Below are positions 44,847 to 52,490 of a stretch of DNA of 64,000 nt, piece after piece. Source of the DNA: Chryseobacterium sp. RU37D (GTDB taxonomy: Bacteria; Bacteroidota; Bacteroidia; Flavobacteriales; Weeksellaceae). The stretch covers positions 60,022-124,021 of the forward strand of contig NZ_FTMM01000007.1 in the NCBI RefSeq assembly GCF_900156075.1, in the 5' to 3' direction. The translations under genes were made by a program, and so were the position numbers. The notes under the pieces are model-generated. The model worked only from the letters and a program-made list of their open reading frames with translations, did not search any database and had not been told where the DNA came from. The first letter of the stretch is position 1. Each line of letters starts with the position of its first letter.

Positions 44847-44854
44847 TAAATTTG
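44847..44854 (+). promoter_or_regulatory. -7 box TAAATTTG, 6 nt from the vanZ-like ATG
   Basis: Exact TANNTTTG match, six bases from ATG 44861; candidate leaderless mRNA, back to back with the lnt promoter. Confidence 0.5.
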
Positions 44855-44860
44855 CAATTG

Positions 44861-45283
44861 ATGTTAAAGAAATTTTATAAAATTTTTATTCTTCCATATA
44901 CTTTATTTTTGCTATATCTCATGTTTCTTGGGATGGGCAGACTTCAGTATGAGGATAATCTTATTACAGTGGAACCGGTTATTTCTACAATTAATTTCAT
45001 TAAAGGAGCTGTTTCCTGGAAGGTTACTGTGACTATTGTTCTTGGGAATGTATTGATGTTTATTCCCTTCGGTTTTTTGGGATGGGTTTTCCCCGAGCTT
45101 AAGAATTTTGAAAATTTGCTTTTTACTTTTATATCTACGATTGTCATTGTGGAGGCACTTCAATATTTTACAAGAATGGGAATTTTTGAAATTGATGATA
45201 TTATTTTGAATACTTTCGGAGTGTGTTTAGGATTTTTAATGAAGGGATTTATTGAAAAAAGATTGAGAAGTTGGGTCGTTTAA
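44861..45283 (+). CDS. VanZ family membrane protein
   Basis: The 140-residue protein has four hydrophobic segments and the VanZ-like pattern NVLMFIPFGFLGWVFP with EALQYFTRMGIFEIDDIILNT near the C terminus. VanZ of enterococci gives low-level teicoplanin resistance, but most members have no known role, so no resistance is inferred. I start at ATG 44861; the in-frame TTG at 44852 is part of the -7 box. Confidence 0.85.
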   Translation: MLKKFYKIFILPYTLFLLYLMFLGMGRLQYEDNLITVEPVISTINFIKGAVSWKVTVTIVLGNVLMFIPFGFLGWVFPELKNFENLLFTFISTIVIVEALQYFTRMGIFEIDDIILNTFGVCLGFLMKGFIEKRLRSWVV

Positions 45284-45297
45284 CTTATTAATAAAAT

Positions 45298-45394
45298 GAG
45301 ATACTTCGACAGGCCTGGCACAACATTTCTAATACTAACCGTGTTATTTTATGGTAATCTGTAGCAATGTCATGCTGAGTCTATCTAAGCATTT
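45298..45394. repeat. Dispersed ~100-bp element, family A copy 3
   Basis: Ends: GAGATACTTCGACAGGCC and, inverted, ATGTCATGCTGAGTCTATCT. The core CATTTCTAATACTAACCGTG followed by TTATTTTATGGTAATCTGTA is the reverse complement, with changes, of the copy 1 core. It lies between convergent vanZ-like and proC genes. Confidence 0.75.
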
Positions 45395-45402
45395 ATCATA
45401 AT

Positions 45403-46206
45403 TTACCCATTCAATTCTTTTGCGCGTTTTTCAGCGTTCAGAATTCCATTTTTCAAAATTTCTTTAAAATTATTTTCTTTAAAAGTTTTCAAAGCAGCTT
45501 CTGTTGTTCCCCCCTTTGACGCAACATCCTGGATTAATTCCTCAAGGTTTTTATCAGAATTATTGATCAGATGATACGCTCCCAACATGGTTTGCTGTAC
45601 AAAAAGTTTCGAAAGGTTTTCTTCGATTCCCATTTCAATTCCGGCCTTGATCATGGCATCTACAATATAATAAAAGTAAGCCGGGCCGCTTCCGGAAAGC
45701 GCCGTAACAGCGTCTAGGAGCTCTTCATTTTCCAGATAAACCGATCTGCCCGTAGAATTCAATAATCTTTCAATATTGATCAACTGGCTGAAAGAAATTC
45801 CTTTTGCAGAAGTATATCCTGTAATTCCCATTCCTAAGAGAGTAGGAGAGTTCGGCATGGCTCTTACAACTAACGGGTGATTTAATAATTTCTGAATTTT
45901 TTCAATTTTAATTCCGGCCATAATAGATAATACCATCTGGTTTTCTTTCAATGCAAATTGAAAATTTTCCGAAACATATTGAAAATCCTGTGGTTTTACA
46001 GCGATAATGATTAAATCTGCATCCAATTCTGTAACATTATTAAAAGTAGAAACTTTCGACTTAGGAAATTCTTCTAATATTTTAGGGAATTTAGATTCGT
46101 TTCTTGTAATTAAATGTAAGTTTTCCGGCTTTATCAATTCATATTTTAAAAATGACTTTGAGAAAGATAATCCCATATTTCCGGCTCCAAGAATAGCTAT
46201 TTTCAT
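45403..46206 (-). CDS. proC: Pyrroline-5-carboxylate reductase
   Basis: ProC reduces P5C to proline with NAD(P)H. The 267-residue protein has a Rossmann N terminus (AILGAGNMGLSFSKSFL), the AVKPQDFQYV segment, and the C-terminal signature TALSGSGPAYFYYIVDAMIK with QTMLGAYHLI and DVASKGGTTEAALKTF. It lies in a same-strand run with murB, but a family A repeat of about 100 bp separates the two. Confidence 0.95.
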   Translation of the reverse strand: MKIAILGAGNMGLSFSKSFLKYELIKPENLHLITRNESKFPKILEEFPKSKVSTFNNVTELDADLIIIAVKPQDFQYVSENFQFALKENQMVLSIMAGIKIEKIQKLLNHPLVVRAMPNSPTLLGMGITGYTSAKGISFSQLINIERLLNSTGRSVYLENEELLDAVTALSGSGPAYFYYIVDAMIKAGIEMGIEENLSKLFVQQTMLGAYHLINNSDKNLEELIQDVASKGGTTEAALKTFKENNFKEILKNGILNAEKRAKELNG

Positions 46207-46231
46207 ATTCGCGCTGGTTTTTATTTGTTTG

Positions 46232-46329
46232 GAGATGCTTTGGCAGGCTCAGCACGGCAAGTGCAATTAGAACGTTGAATTTAGGTGTTAGTATTAGGGA
46301 TGTCGTACTGAGCGAAGTCGGAGCATCTG
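46232..46329. repeat. Dispersed ~100-bp element, family A copy 4
   Basis: Ends: GAGATGCTTTGGCAGGCTCAGC and, inverted, ATGTCGTACTGAGCGAAGTCGG. The core holds GTTGAATTTAGGTGTTAGTA in the orientation of copy 1. It is the only copy lying between two genes of the same strand (murB to proC). Confidence 0.75.
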
Positions 46330-46343
46330 AATTATTAAAATTA

Positions 46344-47357
46344 TTAAATAATATTCACTTCTCTTTCTAGCTCAATTCCAAATTTCTCTTTCACAGAATT
46401 GATAATTTCTGTCGAAAAATCAAAAATTTCCTTTCCTGTCGCATTTCCGGTTGCATTGATAATTACTAAGGCTTGAAGTTTATGGGATGCTACATTTCCG
46501 ATTTGCTTTCCTTTCCATCCACATTGCTCGATCAGCCAGCCAGCCGGAATTTTTACAAAGTCGTTGTTTGGATAGCCAGGAATATTTTCAAATTTTTGTT
46601 GTAGCTCCTCAAATTGCGTTAAAGGAATTGTTGGGTTTTTAAAGAAACTTCCCGCATTTCCAATTTCTTTGGGGTCAGGTAATTTACTTTGTCTGATATT
46701 GATAACAGCTTTTGATACATCCTGAATTGTCGGGTTTTTAATGCCCATATTCTCGAGCTCTGATGTGATAGCGCCGTATTCGTTTTGTATAATGTGGTTG
46801 CGTCTTGTAAGTTTGAATGTGACTTCCAATATTACATACTTTCCCTTTCCTTCCTGCTTGAATATGGAATCTCTGTACCCGAATTTACATTGTTCAAGAT
46901 TAAAGATCTCCAGCTGAAGGCTTTTAAGGTTCAGAACGGTACAGTTTACGAAGATGTCTTTAATTTCTGTTCCGTACGCACCAATATTTTGTATGGGTGA
47001 AGTTCCTACATTCCCCGGGATCAGGGATAAATTTTCAAGGCCGCCCAAGTTTTTTTCAAGACAGAAAAGAACGAATTCGTGCCAGTTTTCACCTGCTTTT
47101 GCTGTCACCAAGGCTTCTTCTTCGTTGATGAGATCTTCATGAATGCCTTTCAGATTTAATTGAATGGCCAGCCCGTCAAAATCTTTTGTGAGCAGGATAT
47201 TGCTTCCGCCGCCTAAAAAAAGAAGAGGAAGAGCTTCGGAATTTGAAAAATGTAAAGCTTCCTTTAGTTCTTCGACGGTGTTTACTTTAGTGAAATAGGC
47301 TGCATTGGCACCAACACCAAAAGTATTATATGGCTTAAGTGAAAAATTTTCGTGCAT
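46344..47357 (-). CDS. murB: UDP-N-acetylenolpyruvoylglucosamine reductase
   Basis: MurB reduces the enolpyruvyl product of MurA to UDP-MurNAc; it is a cytoplasmic FAD enzyme. The 337-residue protein has LFLGGGSNILLTKDF (FAD site, about 47), IPGNVGTSPIQNIGAYGTEI and GYRDSIFK, then GNAGSFFKNP with the catalytic Ser near 230. The lack of deletions around the Tyr loop makes it a type I, E. coli-like enzyme. murA lies 4 kb away on the same strand but in a separate unit. Confidence 0.95.
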   Translation of the reverse strand: MHENFSLKPYNTFGVGANAAYFTKVNTVEELKEALHFSNSEALPLLFLGGGSNILLTKDFDGLAIQLNLKGIHEDLINEEEALVTAKAGENWHEFVLFCLEKNLGGLENLSLIPGNVGTSPIQNIGAYGTEIKDIFVNCTVLNLKSLQLEIFNLEQCKFGYRDSIFKQEGKGKYVILEVTFKLTRRNHIIQNEYGAITSELENMGIKNPTIQDVSKAVINIRQSKLPDPKEIGNAGSFFKNPTIPLTQFEELQQKFENIPGYPNNDFVKIPAGWLIEQCGWKGKQIGNVASHKLQALVIINATGNATGKEIFDFSTEIINSVKEKFGIELEREVNII

Positions 47358-47373
47358 TGGTTTATTTATATTC

Positions 47374-47844
47374 TTAAGGAAGGATATTTAGAATCTGATC
47401 TTTTAACTTCTGAAGCTGTTTGTAGTAAATTGTGTCAACATAAGCATTTACGTAAGCATGATATTTTTTCGGAGTTCTGATCTGGAAGGTTTCATCAATT
47501 CCGTCTACGGATTGCTGGCTCGGTGAACTTTTGATTTTATCTAAAGTTCTCACGTCCAAGGTAGAAGTGAGGCGGTTCCAGATTTGGGGAGTATTTTTGG
47601 ATTTCCACTCTTTATGGGCTTTGGTATGGGTGCTGCCGGTTTCCATATGAATGGAGTCTTTGGTGACTTCAACTATTTTGTAGTTCCCAAGCTCTCCTCC
47701 AATTTCCGAATATTTGATAGAAATAATTTCGTTTGGTTTTTTTGAAAAAATGTTTTCACTTTTTTTATAATCACAGGAAAAAAATATCAGCAATAAAAGA
47801 ACAGGTGCGGAGAGTTTCAATCCTATATTTTTTATCGCTGACAT
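47374..47844 (-). CDS. Hypothetical lipoprotein
   Basis: I do not recognise the family. The 156-residue protein has a signal peptide with a lipobox-like LIFFSC (Cys near 24) and a mature part with DSIHMETGSTHTKAHKEW and HAYVNAYVDTIYYKQLQKLK, probably a small alpha/beta fold. It lies 16 bp upstream of murB and 17 bp downstream of the aminotransferase gene, so the three are co-transcribed. Its partners do not reveal its role. Confidence 0.75.
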   Translation of the reverse strand: MSAIKNIGLKLSAPVLLLLIFFSCDYKKSENIFSKKPNEIISIKYSEIGGELGNYKIVEVTKDSIHMETGSTHTKAHKEWKSKNTPQIWNRLTSTLDVRTLDKIKSSPSQQSVDGIDETFQIRTPKKYHAYVNAYVDTIYYKQLQKLKDQILNILP

Positions 47845-47861
47845 GATATTTGTAATTTTAA

Positions 47862-49067
47862 TTAAAGACTAAATTCAGATTTATATTTTTCAAGAGCATC
47901 TTTCAGGATCGCCATACTTCTCTTTAAATCTTCTTCTTTTAAAACATAAGCAATTCTTACCTGTTTTTTCCCTAATTCTGGGTTGCTATAAAATCCTCCT
48001 GCAGGCGCCACCATAATGGTTTCATTGTGATTGGAATAGCTTTCCAGTAACCATTGAGCGAATTTTTCAGTGTTATCAACAGGTAATTCTGCCACACAGT
48101 AGAAAGCTCCTTTTGGCTTTGGACAAATAACACCGGGAATGGCATTTAGTAAATCCACTAAAACGTTTCTTCTGTGGGTATATTCCTCTCTTACCGCTCT
48201 GATGTAAGCTCCATCATTCTGGTGGGCAGCAGTAGCGGCTATTTGTCCTAATAAAACAGGACTTAATCTTGCCTGGGCAAAAAGCATTGCTGCATCGTGG
48301 ATTTTTTTGGAACGAGTAATCATACATCCGATTCTTACGCCGCACATTGAGTAACGTTTAGATTCTGAATCAATAATGATACAGTTTTCGCTTAGCTCCG
48401 GGAATGCGAACATGGAAATCTGCTGCTTTCCGTCATACACATATTCTCGGTATACTTCGTCGGAAATCACCACAATGTCATGTTTTAAAGCAATATCTGC
48501 CAGCTTCTGAAGTTCTTCACGGGTGTATAGGTATCCTGTAGGGTTTCCCGGGTTACAGATGATGATTGCTCTTGTTTTATCAGTGATTTTTTTTTCAAAT
48601 TCTTCAATAGGAGGAAGGGCAAACCCTGTATCAATAGTAGAAGGTACGGCAACTACATGTACATTGAATGTGCTTGTAAAGCCATTGTAATTAGCATAAT
48701 AAGGTTCAGGAATGATTACCTCATCACCATCATCACACAGAGTTGATACCGCAAAGTTTAATGCTTCTGAACCTCCGTTTGTCACAATGAAATTATCAGT
48801 TGTAAGATCTGTAAAGCCTAATGAATGATAATATTCCGTAAGTACTTTTCTATATTCTATATTGCCTTCAGAAAGAGCATATTCCAAGACTTTTAAGTCT
48901 ATATTTTTTAAAGCATTAAGAGCTGTTTCCGGAGTTTCAATATCTGGCTGCCCGATATTGAGGTGATATACTTTTATTCCTTTTTGTTTTGCTTTCAGGG
49001 CAAAGGGAACCAGTTTTCTTACCGGCGACGGCGGCATGTGTTGTGCTCTGTTTGAAATATTCGGCAT
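47862..49067 (-). CDS. Pyridoxal-phosphate aminotransferase (class I/II, AspC-like)
   Basis: The 401-residue fold-type I aminotransferase has NGGSEALNFAVSTLCDDGDE, then ICNPGNPTGYLYTREEL (about 180) and IDSESKRYSMCGVRIGC, whose Lys (about 236) is the PLP lysine. It resembles aspartate/aromatic aminotransferases of the I-alpha group; the amino donor is not deducible. The -7 box TATTTTTG at 49087-49094 lies 19 nt upstream of ATG. Confidence 0.92.
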   Translation of the reverse strand: MPNISNRAQHMPPSPVRKLVPFALKAKQKGIKVYHLNIGQPDIETPETALNALKNIDLKVLEYALSEGNIEYRKVLTEYYHSLGFTDLTTDNFIVTNGGSEALNFAVSTLCDDGDEVIIPEPYYANYNGFTSTFNVHVVAVPSTIDTGFALPPIEEFEKKITDKTRAIIICNPGNPTGYLYTREELQKLADIALKHDIVVISDEVYREYVYDGKQQISMFAFPELSENCIIIDSESKRYSMCGVRIGCMITRSKKIHDAAMLFAQARLSPVLLGQIAATAAHQNDGAYIRAVREEYTHRRNVLVDLLNAIPGVICPKPKGAFYCVAELPVDNTEKFAQWLLESYSNHNETIMVAPAGGFYSNPELGKKQVRIAYVLKEEDLKRSMAILKDALEKYKSEFSL

Positions 49068-49086
49068 TGTTCAAAAATTTGTATAG

Positions 49087-49094
49087 CAAAAATA
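49087..49094 (-). promoter_or_regulatory. -7 promoter box TATTTTTG for the aminotransferase operon
   Basis: Exact TANNTTTG match on the minus strand, 19 nt from ATG. Confidence 0.55.
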
Positions 49095-49464
49095 AGATTT
49101 AATTTCTCAATAATAAAATGTTGCTTGTTTATTAATGATTTTTTGCAATTCGTAATTTTTCAATTATTTTAACGTGAGTTCGATATAATAATTTTTACGT
49201 AAGCAGCTAGACAATTTGTTTAGCTGTTTTTTATTTGATTTAAAACTAATTTCAAATCTGTTTAAACTTTTTATTTTCAAAGATCTTTCCTCTTGCTTAA
49301 ATAGGGGATGATAACCATAGTCCCATTGTAACGGCATCCTTTTGTGTAGCGAAGTAAAACAAAAGAAAAGACATAGTGAAAAGAGGGAAATTGCTCCTAA
49401 AAGGTTTAAACAAGTTTTTCATTTAAATTTTGTTAATTTGAAGAATTATTAAAAACTTTACAGT
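49095..49464. other. Unexplained 370-bp gap with hairpin and 57-codon frame
   Basis: No accepted gene. On the plus strand CAGCTAGACA pairs with TGTTTAGCTG around ATT (49205-49227) and runs into T6, like a terminator with no annotated gene before it. On the minus strand 49164-49337 is an open frame of 57 codons starting MPLQWDYGYHPLFKQEE. A second hairpin, CTTTTGT...ACAAAAG, lies near 49340-49367. I cannot assign any of these. Confidence 0.35.
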
Positions 49465-49920
49465 ATGCAGATTCAAGCCTTATCCGTAGAAGATTACATT
49501 TCAAAAATTCCCGAAGAAAGACAGAATATTTTCAAAAGAATAGTTGAAACCATTAATGATAATTTACCGGAAGGGTTTCGTGAAAGTATCAGCTACGGAA
49601 TGGTAGGGTGGGGCGTTCCGCTGGAAATTTATCCTGCCGGATACCACTGCACACCGGGATCCCCGCTACCGTTTATGGCGCTGGCTTCCCAGAAGAATTT
49701 TATCGCATTTTATCACATGGGAATGTATGCAAAACCGGAATTATTAAGCTGGTTTGTTGAAGAGTTTCCAAAACACTCCAAAAGAAAACTGGATATGGGA
49801 AAATCCTGTGTCCGCTTCAAAAAAATGGATGATATTCCTTTGGAATTATTGGCTGAGGTGAGCAAAAAAATGACAGTACAGGATTGGATAGATTGTTATG
49901 AATCAAATTTTAAAAAATAA
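49465..49920 (+). CDS. DUF1801 (YdhG-like) protein
   Basis: The 151-residue protein has the DUF1801 pattern, from the N-terminal IPEERQNIFKRIVETI to the SISYGMVGWGVPLEIYP segment and KSCVRFKKMDDIPLELL. These are small cytoplasmic iron-chaperone-like (frataxin-like YdhG) folds whose role is uncertain. Its last 23 bp overlap the start of the following gene in another frame, so the two are probably coupled. Confidence 0.88.
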   Translation: MQIQALSVEDYISKIPEERQNIFKRIVETINDNLPEGFRESISYGMVGWGVPLEIYPAGYHCTPGSPLPFMALASQKNFIAFYHMGMYAKPELLSWFVEEFPKHSKRKLDMGKSCVRFKKMDDIPLELLAEVSKKMTVQDWIDCYESNFKK

Positions 49921-50554
49921 AATATTCCTGAAATTATTTGCGGTTTTTTTTCTTATAAATTTATTTTTAAGCTGTAAAAATTCTGTTGCTTCAGACCTTC
50001 GAAATGGGGATTTACTTTTCGTCACCGCTAAGCAGACTGGCTTATCCGGTGCTATCAATAATGTTACTCAAAAAGAAGAAAATGCTCCATTTGATCATAT
50101 AGGTATTTTAGAAAAAGCAGATAATGGAATTTTCGTTCTTCATGCTGCTCCAAAGGGCGGTGCTCAGAAGCAGGCTTTAAAAGATTTTCTGAAAGATCAG
50201 TCTGAGGAAGGTCAGAAAGTGATTGTTTATCGCTTAAGGGAGCAATATCAGAATGCAATTCCGGAAGCTATAGAAAAGGCAGAGTCTATGTTGGGCAAGC
50301 CCTACAATTTTAATTATATTTTGGATGAAAATTCGTATTACTGTTCAGATTTTGTAGAAAGAGCTTTCAGAAATGACCATATTTTCAAACTCGAACCCAT
50401 GACTTTCATTGACCCCAAAACTGGAAATACAAATACTTTTTGGAAAGAATTTTATCATGGGAAAAATTTAGCAGTTCCTGAAGGTGAGTTAGGATGCAAT
50501 CCAAATGGTTTGGCGGCTTCCGATAAGCTGGAAAGAATTAAGGAATTGAAATAA
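49898..50554 (+). CDS. YiiX-type permuted papain-like (NlpC/P60 superfamily) lipoprotein
   Basis: The 218-residue protein has a signal peptide with lipobox LFLSC (C26), then the permuted NlpC/P60 order: His first (APFDHIGIL, H67) and Cys later (SYYCSDFVERAF, C149). The NGDLLFV opening of the fold is at 36-42. Such enzymes are cysteine amidases or peptidases acting on lipids, peptidoglycan or peptides; the substrate is unknown. The start at 49898 overlaps the DUF1801 gene by 23 bp but gives an exact signal peptide. Confidence 0.88.
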   Translation: MNQILKNKIFLKLFAVFFLINLFLSCKNSVASDLRNGDLLFVTAKQTGLSGAINNVTQKEENAPFDHIGILEKADNGIFVLHAAPKGGAQKQALKDFLKDQSEEGQKVIVYRLREQYQNAIPEAIEKAESMLGKPYNFNYILDENSYYCSDFVERAFRNDHIFKLEPMTFIDPKTGNTNTFWKEFYHGKNLAVPEGELGCNPNGLAASDKLERIKELK

Positions 50555-50706
50555 AAGATTTGTTTAAATTTTTATTTTAAGCTTTTTCCGCTATTCATTC
50601 ATACAATATTTAGAATCCACATTAATTTTAGACAAAATTAAACTTTAAAGAAATATATTTAATTAAAAATATTATCCTACTAATTTGGTAGACTAATAAA
50701 TTTTTA

Positions 50707-50714
50707 TATTTTTG
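50707..50714 (+). promoter_or_regulatory. -7 promoter box TATTTTTG for the NIL-domain gene
   Basis: Exact TANNTTTG match; transcription should start near 50720, giving a leader of about 48 nt. Confidence 0.55.
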
Positions 50715-50719
50715 CTAAA

Positions 50720-50765
50720 GATTTACTCATCGTGAGGAGATCTTAATATGAGCCAAAATGTTTAG
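50720..50765 (+). promoter_or_regulatory. Leader hairpin and five-codon ORF before the NIL-domain gene
   Basis: GATTTACTCA (50720-50729) pairs with TGAGGAGATC (50733-50742) with one mismatch, at the predicted 5' end of the mRNA. It is followed by ATG AGC CAA AAT GTT TAG (50748-50765), a five-codon frame MSQNV ending two bases before the gene's ATG. It may be an attenuator or a translation-coupling device; no known riboswitch core is present. Confidence 0.35.
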
Positions 50766-50767
50766 TT

Positions 50768-51082
50768 ATGATTACACCTAATCCTAATCTGCAGGTTTTA
50801 CAAAACAAACTAAACCTGCCAAAAAATGAGTTTGTACTGGAAATAGAATTGAATGGTAAAATGAAATTTGAGCATTTGATGAATACTATTTATAATAAAT
50901 TCGGAATTTGTCACAGGGTGCTATCGGCTAATGTGGAATATGATTCTAAAGGAAACAGCTTTGGTTCTGTCCAGCTTTATATCAATGTCAATTCTGATGA
51001 TTATGAGCAGCTGGAGTTTTATCTTAATAAAAATAAACTTTTGAATACTAATGTAGAATACATATGCAGAAAGTATTCATAA
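50768..51082 (+). CDS. Stand-alone NIL-domain protein
   Basis: The 104-residue protein (FVLEIELNGKMKFEHLMNTI, then FGICHRVLSANVEYDSKGNS and FGSVQLYINV) fits the NIL domain, the ACT-like ligand-sensing domain normally found at the C terminus of the methionine ABC transporter ATPase MetN. Here it stands alone, with no transporter gene nearby. It probably binds methionine or another small molecule and regulates a partner. It is monocistronic, with its own promoter and a strong terminator. Confidence 0.75.
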   Translation: MITPNPNLQVLQNKLNLPKNEFVLEIELNGKMKFEHLMNTIYNKFGICHRVLSANVEYDSKGNSFGSVQLYINVNSDDYEQLEFYLNKNKLLNTNVEYICRKYS

Positions 51083-51109
51083 ACCATTCATATAGTTTTA
51101 ATTACAAAA

Positions 51110-51139
51110 AAAAGCGTTCAGTGAAAACCGAACGCTTTT
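51110..51139 (+). terminator. Bidirectional terminator between the NIL gene and murA
   Basis: AAAAGCGTTC pairs perfectly with GAACGCTTTT around a 10-nt loop, with A and T runs outside. It serves both convergent genes. Confidence 0.85.
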
Positions 51140-51182
51140 ATTTTATAATTTGTTTAGTTTAAAGCTTTTAGCCTGAAACTTA

Positions 51183-52490
51183 TCAAATTCTCTCGATATC
51201 GGCTCCAATTGCTCGCAGTCTTCCGTCAATATTTTCATATCCTCTGTCGATTTGCTCAATATTGTGAATGATTGATTTTCCTTCTGCGGAAAGTGCGGCA
51301 ATCAAAAGGGCATTTCCGGCTCTGATGTCCGGTGAAACCATGGTTGTCCCACGCAGCGGAGTTTCCTGATTCAGCCCAATTACCGTTGCTCTGTGCGGAT
51401 CACAAAGAATAATCTGAGCTCCCATATCAATTAGTTTATCAACGAAGAATAATCTTGATTCAAACATTTTCTGATGTACCAAGATGCTTCCTTTTGCCTG
51501 GGTTGCTACTACTAAAATAATAGATAGCAAATCTGGGGTAAACCCTGGCCAGGGTGCATCAGAAATTGTTAAAATGGATCCATCAATAAACTTCTGGATT
51601 TTATAATTTTCCTGAGCCGGGATGAAAATGTCATCATTACTTTGCTCAAGCTGGATTCCTAATTTTCTGAAAGTATTGGGAATAACACCTAGTTGGTTCC
51701 AGTTGACATTTTTAATGGTAATTTCAGATTTCGTCATGGCGGCAAGGCCTATCCAAGACCCGATTTCTACCATATCCGGAAGCATAGTGTGTTCAGTTCC
51801 GTGGAGATATTCCACTCCTTCGATGGTCAATAAATTAGAACCGATTCCTGAGATATTCGCTCCCATTCTGTTCAGCATTTTGCAAAGCTGCTGAAGGTAA
51901 GGCTCACAGGCAGCGTTGTAAATTCTGGTTTTTCCTTTTGCCAAAGCTGCAGCCATTACAATATTGGCTGTTCCTGTGACAGAAGCTTCTTCGAGCAGGA
52001 TGAATTTTCCTCTGAGCTCTTTGGCTTTTAATGAATAAAAATATTCCTCTTCGTCATAATTAAACTCTGCACCAAGCTCTACAAGTCCTTGAAAGTGAGT
52101 GTCTAATCTTCTTCTTCCGATCTTGTCACCTCCGGGAGTCGGCATGTAAGCTTCTCCGTATCTTGCTAGCATTGGGCCCATCAGCATGATAGAACCTCTC
52201 AGCTTGGCTCCATCTTTTTTAAATTCGTTGGATTTTATATAGTCAAAATTAACCTTATCTGCCTTGAAGGTAAAATCTCCTTGTCCATTTTTAGTCACTT
52301 TTACTCCAAAATCACCCAAAATCTCAATCAGTCTGTTTACATCATGGATATCCGGAATGTTTTTAATTCTTACTTCATCATTCGTCAGTAGAACGGCACA
52401 AAGAATCTGTAGAGCTTCATTTTTTGCTCCTTGTGGAGTGATTTCACCATGCAGTCTTTTTCCCCCTCTTATTTGAAATGTACCACTCAT
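51183..52490 (-). CDS. murA: UDP-N-acetylglucosamine 1-carboxyvinyltransferase with Asp at the catalytic Cys site
   Basis: MurA transfers enolpyruvate from PEP to UDP-GlcNAc, the first committed step of peptidoglycan synthesis. The 435-residue protein has the inside-out barrel repeats and the GAKNEALQ start (K23, N24). In the loop that normally reads PGGC the sequence is PTPGGDKIGRRRLD, so D122 replaces the Cys that fosfomycin alkylates. Enzymes with Asp there (for example in mycobacteria and chlamydia) are active and fosfomycin-insensitive. It directly follows the DUF4290 gene (stop and start adjacent). Confidence 0.95.
   Translation of the reverse strand: MSGTFQIRGGKRLHGEITPQGAKNEALQILCAVLLTNDEVRIKNIPDIHDVNRLIEILGDFGVKVTKNGQGDFTFKADKVNFDYIKSNEFKKDGAKLRGSIMLMGPMLARYGEAYMPTPGGDKIGRRRLDTHFQGLVELGAEFNYDEEEYFYSLKAKELRGKFILLEEASVTGTANIVMAAALAKGKTRIYNAACEPYLQQLCKMLNRMGANISGIGSNLLTIEGVEYLHGTEHTMLPDMVEIGSWIGLAAMTKSEITIKNVNWNQLGVIPNTFRKLGIQLEQSNDDIFIPAQENYKIQKFIDGSILTISDAPWPGFTPDLLSIILVVATQAKGSILVHQKMFESRLFFVDKLIDMGAQIILCDPHRATVIGLNQETPLRGTTMVSPDIRAGNALLIAALSAEGKSIIHNIEQIDRGYENIDGRLRAIGADIERI

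Noticed and set aside
44861..45283. Glycopeptide resistance gene
   Set aside because: VanZ-family membership alone does not show resistance; no other van genes are present.
50720..50767. SAM riboswitch before the NIL-domain gene
   Set aside because: The CTCATC...GAGG words recall the 5' side of S-box RNAs, but the conserved core with the GGCCC and GCAACC segments is absent and the leader is only about 48 nt.
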